From Nemertoderma westbladi (lineage: Eukaryota > Xenacoelomorpha > Nemertodermatida > Nemertodermatidae): a stretch of 25,452 nucleotides of DNA. The notes under the pieces were generated by a model that was not told the origin of the DNA, made no database searches, and was given only the letters and a program-made list of their open reading frames with translations. The stretch lies in assembly GCA_032718475.1 (NCBI GenBank), contig JAUCBJ010003971.1, positions 1 through 25,452 on the forward strand, given 5' to 3'. Of the stretch, positions 18,255-25,452 are shown piece by piece. Every line of letters starts with the position of its first letter. The stretch's first letter is position 1. Both the position numbers and the translations under genes were made by a program.

Positions 18255-19205
18255 TTAGCCTAAAGCGTCTTTAATAAAACTGCCGGGATTCGGGTTAGCG
18301 AGTTTATCAACGGAAGCACCAAATTTCTGCACATTCCAATCGAACACGTAATCGTAGGTGTATCCCTGACGGTGGAAGAGATTGCGGAATAACTGACGGA
18401 GGTACGAGTAGTCCGGCTTCTCGTCGAACCGTAACTGTCGGCAGTAGGTGAGATAGCGAGCGAACTCCAACGGATGCTCCCGACACAAACCATCGATGGA
18501 TATCGACATCTTCTTCTCGCTGATTCTCTCGTACTTCTGACGTTTTGTCGCCGCTTTCAATCCCTGCCACGGGAGACTACCAGTGTTGAAATAAAGCAGA
18601 ACGTAGCCTAAAGACTCTAAATCATCTCGTCTACTCTGTTCTATCCCGAGATGAGTGTTTATACTCGCGTATCTGGCAGTTCCGGTCAGGTTTTTATTCT
18701 CTTTGTAGGGTATGTGCTGGTGGGAGTGGGATTCGCGGTATTTCTTCGCCAAACCGAAATCTATAATGTAGACGAGATTCCCCTTCTTTCCGAGTCCCAT
18801 AAGGAAGTTATCGGGTTTAATATCGCGGTGGATAAAGCTTTTACTGTGGATATATTCGATACGAGAGATTAGTTGATCTACCAACAGTAAAACCGTTTTT
18901 AGAGAAAATTTCCGTTGACAAAAATTGAATAAATCCTCCAAAGAAGGGCCTAGTAACTCCATCACCATAACGTTGTAATCACCTTCTGCCCCGCACCATT
19001 TAATCGTTGGGATTCCCACTCCGCCCTGCATCATTTTATAGAATTTGCTCTCGACATGCAGTTGCGGGTGTTTGGTTTTTATGCACTCCAGTTTGATTGC
19101 GACTTCTTCGCCCTGTTTTACGTTGGTACCCAAATAAATGTCGCCGAAGGAGCCGCTACCGATCTTCCGCCCCAGGCGATATTTCCCACCAACTCTGAGT
19201 TCCAT
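18255..19205 (-). CDS. Casein kinase 1 delta/epsilon-type, short intronless form
   Basis: This serine/threonine kinase of the CK1 family acts in cells on acidic or primed sites in circadian, Wnt and trafficking pathways. The frame holds 316 residues from MELRVGG, which aligns without gaps to the CK1 delta start. Seen: glycine loop IGSGSFGD (15-22), VAIK lysine K38, HRDIKPDN near 126-133, IDFGLA near 148-153, the CK1-specific [16 protein letters not shown], and [14 protein letters not shown] near 280-293. After KFG only about 20 residues remain ([11 protein letters not shown]...), so the autoinhibitory, phosphorylated tail of vertebrate delta/epsilon is missing. The ATG at 19205 is the first after an in-frame TGA 12 bases upstream; the GTG at 19214 is not a likely eukaryotic start. 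A full kinase domain in one exon suggests an old retrogene. A spliced tail exon is the alternative. Confidence 0.93.
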   Translation of the reverse strand: MELRVGGKYRLGRKIGSGSFGDIYLGTNVKQGEEVAIKLECIKTKHPQLHVESKFYKMMQGGVGIPTIKWCGAEGDYNVMVMELLGPSLEDLFNFCQRKFSLKTVLLLVDQLISRIEYIHSKSFIHRDIKPDNFLMGLGKKGNLVYIIDFGLAKKYRESHSHQHIPYKENKNLTGTARYASINTHLGIEQSRRDDLESLGYVLLYFNTGSLPWQGLKAATKRQKYERISEKKMSISIDGLCREHPLEFARYLTYCRQLRFDEKPDYSYLRQLFRNLFHRQGYTYDYVFDWNVQKFGASVDKLANPNPGSFIKDALG

Positions 19206-19689
19206 GACTTCCACAAATCAATAACAACATGAACACTGGAACAATACCCACAGCACTACAGTAAAATAATGTACCGGTACCATTTGGCATCAATTATTAA
19301 AGACAACAAACTGCGGTGATTGTGTACCCTACATACTGACGTACCAGCCGTAATAACTGATGCGATACTGCTGGAATAATTTACCTGCTACAGTATGCGA
19401 ATACATGATGATGATATTATAATGTTTTACAATTGTAATATTGTAATAAATAAATTATTAGTTAATATTACAAAATAATAAGTAAAATCAATGTGTGATG
19501 GGTAATATAAAATACAGGTACAAACGTTATATTGCAGTATTCCAGTACTGTTATATCATCCAGATCATGACTTTATAAGCAAAATCTTTACGAATTTCGA
19601 TCCCCCAGAGGTGAGTTTCAGAACATTTTTACTCACTATTATTCCAATGGGAACAGCCAGCCCACTGAGATTTATGATACTGTACAATT
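19206..19689. other. 5' flank of the casein kinase gene, non-coding
   Basis: The kinase's promoter and 5' untranslated region should lie here, but no core element is convincing. The stretch is AT-rich, with a GTACCGGTAC palindrome near 19271 and TAATA/TTGTAATA repeats near 19430-19480. Confidence 0.4.
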
Positions 19690-19937
19690 TCACCCGTTTC
19701 AACCACTCTCCGTGAACGCAGATTAAGATATAGTGGGCACTGTTGGAAAAGTAAAGATGAGATCTACTTTTCTGTTAACCAACTCATGGAAATCGTAGTC
19801 GTGGACGACCGGCCATAACATATATAGATCAACTTGAAAGGGATACTGAACTTGGGAGAAACGAAATTGCGATAACTATGGAGAATCGGGAAGCCTGGAA
19901 GGATCTCATTTCCACTGTCCAAGTTCGCTCGACTTAG
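19690..19937 (+). pseudogene. Decayed LINE C-terminus, a second family
   Basis: One frame reads TLRERRLRYSGHCWKSKDE (about 19705-19760). After a frameshift and an in-frame TAA (19776-19778), another reads PTHGNRSRGRPAITYIDQL, then the NREAWKDLI segment, to TAG at 19935-19937. This order (RxRYSGHCWRS, GRPxxTYIDQL, NREAWK) is the usual C-terminus of APE-type LINE proteins. It differs from the family in the rest of the window. It is clearly dead. Confidence 0.75.
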
Positions 19938-20228
19938 TAGTAAGTAGCAGACGCAACAGTCAAAATAAGTTTTTTATATTTTTTGTTAGGTACTCTATAC
20001 CGTTGTCCCTACAGTACAGTACCGATTAAGCCCACTGAAACTGAAACAAGTTTACCATGATTACTAACCAGTTTAACACTCAAGCAGTATTCTGCAAAGA
20101 CGAATAAGTACAATTTTGAATGCCACTGTGACTGATCCGTAGTACCCATTGTACTTACTGTTTAAAATGTTAATATTAACTTCTCGGAAACTTAAAGGTC
20201 GATTATACATTTCTGCTTACTTATATTT
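19938..20228. other. AT-rich non-coding DNA
   Basis: Nothing recognised between the decayed LINE remnant and the next LINE copy. Confidence 0.5.
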
Positions 20229-20995
20229 CTACTAGTATCGGCATGCTGCATTGCAGCTGCATTTTTAAGAATGCTGTGCCGGCTTGTCGACAAAATTGCG
20301 CCGCCACAACTCCCTATCACCCATGACATTTGCTAGATCATCCGCATCTTCAAGGCCAGTGTCCTTTAAGATACGTCTCAAGAAAGTCATGGGCTGTCCA
20401 CCATGCTTATTCACTCCATGAGGCTGCCAAAGTACACGATTATGCACTGGCTGGTCCTCACGGCGAAAGAAATGTCCTGCAAATTGGAGGCGATTTTGTT
20501 CTAGTGTCAAACTTGGGGGAACCAATGATACACCTCCAATGTTATATAGTGTCTTGTTGGAGATGTGTGCATTGTACTTGACACAATTAACCCTGCGTAG
20601 CATTCTTGTGAATGTGCCATCCAGAGATTTGGTGTCCTCAGCAGTTAGAGCCCAGCATGGACTCCTATAGAGGAGTACTGGAACTACTGATGCTCTAAAT
20701 AATCGGACCTTAAGTTTCCGATTAATTCTCGGAGACTTCCAAATCCTGGAAAGCCTATTCAAGGCTGCCCATGCCTTTCCCTTGCGTATTCGAAGTTCCT
20801 CACCTGATTTCCGGATCCATGATCCCAGGTAACAGAAGTCGTCCACATGCTCAAGCATACCATCCTTTGAGCTTATGCTCATCCGATCAGAGACTTGCTG
20901 AGAACTTTCAAAGTTAACTGTCAAAATGTTGGCCTTTCTGGAGTTAATAAAAAGACCAACACTAGAAGCAGCATGTTCTAATGAGCTGAGGAGCC
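20229..20995 (-). mobile_element. LINE copy E/F, 3' part
   Basis: Minus-strand LINE from the region just after the FADD motif down to the C-terminal KPAQHS stop (20265-20267) and 3' end GATACTAGTAG. The C-terminal frame is open, with several private substitutions relative to copies B and D, so it is older or from another lineage. It ends at GAGCC (20991-20995), the target duplication of the inserted LTR. Confidence 0.85.
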
Positions 20996-22220
20996 TGTTC
21001 GCGCTTTCAGACCTTTGGCAGTTTAACCCGCCAAATTAGGATGTCTTCTAGATAATAAATCACTTTTAGCCTATGACAAGTATTTAATTCACTACACTAG
21101 TCGAAACCAATCTGTGCGCGATCATTCACCCGCTGGATATACCCGGGAGATTGGGTTCGACGGCTTAATCTTATTGCTATGTAAGCTTAATGTATTATTC
21201 GACTGACAGTATTATATAATCTCTGACAATATTATTCACCTTCGGGGAATATTAACAGTTCCTTTAGGACGTGGCGCTCTACCTATATAAACAGAGTTAT
21301 GACTTAAACTACTCACAACGATATGGCTTAGTTATAATTCACATATATGGCGCATTCTTTAGGAAATGCTTCGTTATCAGACTCACTCATACACAATGCT
21401 GCACAATACTGCACACTGATCTGCCGATCTTCACTGATTTTAGCCACATATAAAAGGAACACGGACCGACTCATGTAGGGTCTATCAAATAACATTAGAT
21501 TCACTTCAAACCACTTTAACATAAGTCACAATCGTTATATGTAACCTTTCTCTCTTACCTTCGGTATATCAAGAATATTGGGTTTTCGGGGTTATTTATC
21601 GTTATTCCAAATATAATAATTCATCAACCATATTATGAAGAACCGACAGTAAATAGCAGTATAACAATATAAACGTATGCACAGGTATGTGGTACATGCA
21701 GATCATCAGTCAGTTATGTTTAGTTCATCAGTGATCAGACATCAGATAACGGATATATGTCCTTATAATTAAGCCTACTAGTGTTAGACTAAAACAGAAA
21801 AGCACAAAATGTTTCCAAGCCGCTCTCTCCTGGCTTAGGACAGAATGTAAACACTGCACATAAAGTATTACGTGATTTCTCGGAAATTTCTGTACAAGAG
21901 CCATAAAAACGCTCTGATTGGTTGACTGAACTGAGAGATGCCGTAGAACAAAGAAAATCAACACGTATGAATATCAGCTGTTAACCGTCGTCATAGTAAC
22001 TACTGTTCAAGAGTAGCTATCACCCTTTGCGTCACGGAATTGCCATAGAATCATCAACTATGCCTTTCACAGTACACATACGGAGGAAATAGGTCTTAGA
22101 TCCTCTAAAAAACATCGATACAGCAATAATACAGTCTCTTACACCTATTAAATCAACTACAGAGTATTTTAATGTAAAATATAATAAAAATAACGGGGCA
22201 ACTCAGCAAAGGCTTTTACA
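20996..22220. mobile_element. Probable solo LTR, 1,225 bp, in LINE copy E/F
   Basis: The insertion starts TGTTCGCG, ends CTTTTACA and is flanked by GAGCC on both sides (20991-20995, 22221-22225). TG...CA ends with a 5-bp duplication are the hallmark of LTR retrotransposon integration. No internal gag or pol region is present, fitting a solo LTR left by recombination between two LTRs. In the plus orientation there is a TATATAA box (21284-21290). AATAAA lies close to the 3' end (22183-22188). The retroelement family cannot be told from the LTR alone. A DNA transposon with weak inverted termini is the alternative. Confidence 0.72.
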
Positions 22221-22654
22221 GAGCCGTGATTCTGAGAGTACTCCTAAGTCATCAGCAAAGTCTAGATCAGTTAGGTACTTGGCAGGATTTCCTCGACTTC
22301 TGGAGCCAGTAGGTGGAGTTATCATCACCCCATCATCATTATGATGATCTAAGGACATGCGTAGAACATAGTCAACCACAATTATGAACAAGAATGGTGC
22401 AAGTGTGTCTCCCTGGAGGACGCCCCATAACACTTCAAATGGTTCTGTATCACCATCAACAGTAAACACAAATGTTGTCGAACCATCGTATACTGATCTG
22501 ATTGCTGCAATAATTTCATCAGGAATCCCATATAATGAAAGTATGCTGAACATACGTGAGCGGGAGACTGAATCAAAGGCCTTGAAGAAGTCAACAAAGA
22601 TAACAGCCAGATGCCTGTCTTTCTTTTTGATAACTCTTCAATTATCCTTCTAAG
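22221..22654 (-). mobile_element. LINE copy E/F, 5' part
   Basis: This continues copy E upstream through the FADD motif, GNPAKYLTDLDFADD, LQGD and the FVDFFKAFDS region, and is truncated at CTTAGAAGG (complement of 22646-22654). Relative to the other copies, 15 bases encoding five residues (LEGAQ) are missing just after the LTR junction, which keeps the frame. A frameshift near the 5' end separates the LQGD region from the FKAFDS region. It lies head to head with the plus-strand LINE beginning just to its right. Confidence 0.85.
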
Positions 22655-23019
22655 CTGCATAAGCTGCTCTATCCTTCTAGCTGCATAGACCCTCTTACTA
22701 GGGCAAATCTGGTCCTGTAACTAGGACCCCCTTCGTTCTGGGATAAGGACGCCCTTGGTCCTGGATTAAGGACCCATATACTTGGCTGCAGGGGTATATG
22801 GCCTGACCAGGCAGATGGTGATCTACCAATGGCTGGTTAGGAGTAGAGTGTTCTCATGTCCACTCTGAGGGCACTTCACTGCGACCTGCACCTGGCAGCA
22901 AGGGTACAGGGCATGACCCAGCAGATGAGCTGCAACAGCCAATGGTGGGTCATGTACGCCAGAGTAGATATGGGTGATGGGCCTCATATCTGACTCCATT
23001 GCGACACCCACCCTGTGGA
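22655..23019 (+). other. Probable 5' untranslated/promoter region of the plus-strand LINE
   Basis: This GC-richer stretch leads into the LINE coding frame. It contains hairpin-forming GGTCCTG...AGGACC pairs (22710-22770). It also has two imperfect copies of a unit of about 113 bp, GGGTAYAKGGCMTGACC...GCAGATG...CCAATGG, at about 22790-22900 and 22903-23010. An in-frame TGA at 22975-22977 separates it from the coding frame. Internal promoters and repeated 5' units are common in LINEs. The exact element start is not fixed. Confidence 0.55.
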
Positions 23020-25452
23020 ATGGCAAACCAGGGTGTGGTATTTGCCCCGAGAGCTGACTCGGCAAAAAAGCACCCCCCAACCCCCACTATGGATTACATT
23101 AGCAATGCGGAGGTCCGGCCACTAGAGGCCAGTGGAATTACCGGACACAATCGGCCTCACAGGCGTCAGTTAACTCCTGACCGGCTGCCTGTCTCACCCC
23201 CTACTGGAGAGAGAGCAGCCAACAATTCTTTGAGTCCCTTTCCTGATGACCATTCTGGCCCAAACCCTGGGTCACCAGGGAGGCCAGATTGTGATGGGGA
23301 GAGGGATTCTGGAGTTGGAGGCTACTCTCATGTTCCACCCCGACCAACAAAGCCATTGGTGAATCTGAGGCAAGTCACTAGACTAGCCTCAGTAAACACC
23401 CTAACACTCAGGTCCCCAATGCGACAAGGTGAGCTGACTGCCTTGGCAGATAAGCTTTCTCTTAGCGCAGTGGGTGTTCAAGAGCACCGAATGCAGACTG
23501 GACAGACTGATGAGGTTCTGATTAAGGACATGGGGGGCGGTTGGCGACTCGCCCTCGCGTCAGCAGATGATAGTGGCAATGGTGGAATTGGTCTATTGAT
23601 GAATCCAACTGCACATGCAGCATTGGACAAAATAGACCAAATCTCTAACCGCATCATCCGTTGCCACTTCTCATGTTCTGGAAGACTGGCTAAGAAGTTT
23701 CCTAAGGTGGTTCTGATTGTGTGCTACTCTCCAACTAGTGTTGCCCCTGTAGAGGAGGTGGAAAATTTCTACCACAATCTACAAGCAGCAACTGATGGAG
23801 TGGATCAGCATGCATTCTTAACATTCCTGGGAGACTTTAATGCAAGTCTGCATCAATCACCTACATCGCCCTGGGTCTATAGCAATAGTGTTAACCGAAA
23901 TTCTGTCCATCTTCAGGATTTTATCTCTGGAAATGGATTGTTTTCGGCTGGAACCCAGTTCAAGAAGCGAACTGGAAAGCTATGGACTCATAGTGGACCC
24001 AGTGGTCACAAGTCCCAGATAGACCATATTCTGTTTCGTAGGAAATACAGGAGCTCTATACAAGACTGTAATGCATTTACACTTCGACCCTTCTCCAGTG
24101 ATCACCGCCTTATTGTGGCCAAGGTAAGACTTAGTCTGCGTGCTAGCAGAACAACGAAATCTGCCTTGCCACGGCATGACTGGTCCTCTCTGTTGCAACA
24201 GCCAAGTGTGAGATCCAGCTTCACACTACAGCTGAGCAACAGGTATGAGGCTCTTGCCTCTGAGGCGGCAGATCACTGTGAGGGCTATACTGCCTTTACA
24301 GAAGCAGTTAAGTTAGCAGCTGCAGAAACAGTTCCTGTATACCCTCGAAACAGGAAAAGGGCCCCCTGGACTGACAACAAAATTCAGAAGTGCCAAAATG
24401 ACCTTCATAAGGCGCAGAAAGAGTCCCGACTCAAACAGACTACAGCGGCCAAGAATGCAGTTAAAGCTGCATCTAGGTCCCTGAACAGGCAGTACTCTGT
24501 TAATCTACAGGAGCTAATAAACCAACAGGTTGATGCCATCAATGATGCTGACGACAGCAGGCAATCATCCCAGGCATGGAAATCGATCAATCTGCTTACT
24601 GGGCGGAAAAGCCAACCAACCACCAAGGTTAAGGCTGAATCACCAGCCGATCGCCTCAATGGCTGGAAAGCCCACTTTGAAAAGCTCCTCAATAATGACA
24701 GGGTATTGCCTGATAACTTTATAGAAGTAAAAGTGTCTGAGTCTGTACTCCCAGATATTCCCATTGGCGATATCTCCTTTGCAGAAGTGAAGGCTGCTGC
24801 AAAGAGCATTAAGACCAATCGTGCCAGTGGAGTAGATGGTGTTCCCCCTGAGGTCTTTAAAATACCTGAGTGTTTAAAGCTCATCTATCCCATCATAGTA
24901 GACATGTACCGTACAACAAGAGTCCCACAAGAAATGAAAACAAATAAGTTGGTGCCAGTTCCCAAGAAGGGCAACCTAACACTCTATGGTTCTTTTCGGG
25001 GAATCTCATTGATCTCGATTGCTGCAAAACTATACAATAGAATTCTATTAAATCGCATCAGGGATCCCATTGAGAGACTGCTACGTGGAAATCAAAATGG
25101 GTTCCGTAAAGGTCGTGGGACCATGGAGCCCATTTTGGCACTTAGAAGGATAATTGAAGAGTTATCAAAAAAGAAAGACAGGCATCTGGCTGTTATCTTT
25201 GTTGACTTCTTCAAGGCCTTTGATTCAGTCTCTCACTCACGTATGTTCAGCATACTTTCATTATATGGGATTCCTGATGAAATTATTGCAGCAATCAGAT
25301 CAGTATACGATGGTTCGACAACATTTGTGTCTACTGTTGACGGTGACACAGAACCATTTGAAGTGTTATGGGGCGTCCTCCAAGGAGACACACTTGCACC
25401 ATTCTTGTTCATTATTGTGGTTGACTATGTTCTACGCATGTCCTTAGATCAT
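23020..25452 (+). CDS. LINE endonuclease/reverse transcriptase, open, runs off the edge
   Basis: This is the protein of an APE-type non-LTR retrotransposon, which nicks target DNA and reverse-transcribes its own RNA at the nick. The frame is open for 811 codons with no stop up to the last base. Endonuclease signatures are QEHRM (E155), GDFNA (D272), QIDHILF (D335) and SDHRLI (D361, H362). Reverse transcriptase signatures are NRASGVDGVPPE (from 600), VPVPKKG, RGISLIS, NQNGFRKGRG, FVDFFKAFDS (D729) and GVLQGDTLAPF (D790). The FADD motif would fall about 25-30 codons past the edge, as judged from the sister copies. First ATG after the upstream TGA is 23020; 23089 is a second candidate. No separate ORF1 or zinc knuckle is visible. 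The clade is uncertain (RTE-like or related). It may be a recent, active copy. Confidence 0.88.
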   Translation, partial: MANQGVVFAPRADSAKKHPPTPTMDYISNAEVRPLEASGITGHNRPHRRQLTPDRLPVSPPTGERAANNSLSPFPDDHSGPNPGSPGRPDCDGERDSGVGGYSHVPPRPTKPLVNLRQVTRLASVNTLTLRSPMRQGELTALADKLSLSAVGVQEHRMQTGQTDEVLIKDMGGGWRLALASADDSGNGGIGLLMNPTAHAALDKIDQISNRIIRCHFSCSGRLAKKFPKVVLIVCYSPTSVAPVEEVENFYHNLQAATDGVDQHAFLTFLGDFNASLHQSPTSPWVYSNSVNRNSVHLQDFISGNGLFSAGTQFKKRTGKLWTHSGPSGHKSQIDHILFRRKYRSSIQDCNAFTLRPFSSDHRLIVAKVRLSLRASRTTKSALPRHDWSSLLQQPSVRSSFTLQLSNRYEALASEAADHCEGYTAFTEAVKLAAAETVPVYPRNRKRAPWTDNKIQKCQNDLHKAQKESRLKQTTAAKNAVKAASRSLNRQYSVNLQELINQQVDAINDADDSRQSSQAWKSINLLTGRKSQPTTKVKAESPADRLNGWKAHFEKLLNNDRVLPDNFIEVKVSESVLPDIPIGDISFAEVKAAAKSIKTNRASGVDGVPPEVFKIPECLKLIYPIIVDMYRTTRVPQEMKTNKLVPVPKKGNLTLYGSFRGISLISIAAKLYNRILLNRIRDPIERLLRGNQNGFRKGRGTMEPILALRRIIEELSKKKDRHLAVIFVDFFKAFDSVSHSRMFSILSLYGIPDEIIAAIRSVYDGSTTFVSTVDGDTEPFEVLWGVLQGDTLAPFLFIIVVDYVLRMSLDH

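Noticed and set aside
19206-19214. GTG at 19214 as the casein kinase start
   Set aside because: GTG is not a usual eukaryotic start. The ATG at 19205 matches the family's MELRVG N-terminus and is the first ATG after an in-frame TGA.
22823-23080. 85-codon minus-strand frame
   Set aside because: It is antisense to the LINE 5' region. Openness follows from GC content and the local repeats.
24405-24884. 159-codon minus-strand frame
   Set aside because: It is antisense to the intact LINE frame. The plus strand shows the protein motifs.
25154-25447. 97-codon plus-strand frame near the edge
   Set aside because: It is an out-of-phase reading of the reverse transcriptase. The true phase carries the FVDFFKAFDS and LQGDTLAPF motifs.

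Overview
This is a stretch of an animal (metazoan) nuclear genome. It is AT-rich, has low gene density and is packed with transposable elements and tandem repeats. Two cellular protein genes can be read with confidence: a single-exon exosome subunit gene of the EXOSC6/MTR3 type (5159-6004, +) and a single-exon casein kinase 1 delta/epsilon-type gene lacking the usual long tail (18255-19205, -). The tRNA-derived SINEs, LINEs, hAT elements and many TAGGCCTA and ACCGGT palindromes fit a marine invertebrate, perhaps an echinoderm or other invertebrate deuterostome. That placement is a guess from general composition.

Layout. 1-5158: non-coding DNA with long poly-C tracts, a 68-bp minisatellite split by a SINE, a second SINE on the minus strand, and a 1.04-kb foldback element with arms of about 300 bp. 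5159-6004: EXOSC6. 6270-15634: a deeply nested transposon complex. An old plus-strand LINE copy is cut by a second LINE fragment and then by an 8,140-bp element (7396-15535). That element has 8-bp target duplications (TATACAAC) and about 31-bp terminal inverted repeats of hAT type. Inside it lies a probable second hAT element (7746-12128) with an intact 843-residue transposase frame, four 280-bp tandem repeats upstream of it, and a SINE in the second repeat. Three nested minus-strand LINE copies lie near the right end of the large element.

15635-18254: mostly unremarkable AT-rich DNA, with one GC-rich island and two strong hairpins. 18255-19205: casein kinase. 19690-19937: a decayed LINE C-terminus. 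20229-22654: a minus-strand LINE copy interrupted by a 1,225-bp insertion with TG...CA ends and 5-bp duplications, read as a solo LTR. 22655 to the right edge: the 5' part of a plus-strand LINE whose endonuclease/reverse-transcriptase frame is open for 811 codons and runs off the window.

The two host genes show no sign of working together. I found no operon, CRISPR array, prokaryotic system or coordinated pathway. The interest lies in the insertion history (LINE, then hAT, then hAT/LINE/SINE; and LINE, then LTR) and in elements that still have open coding frames.
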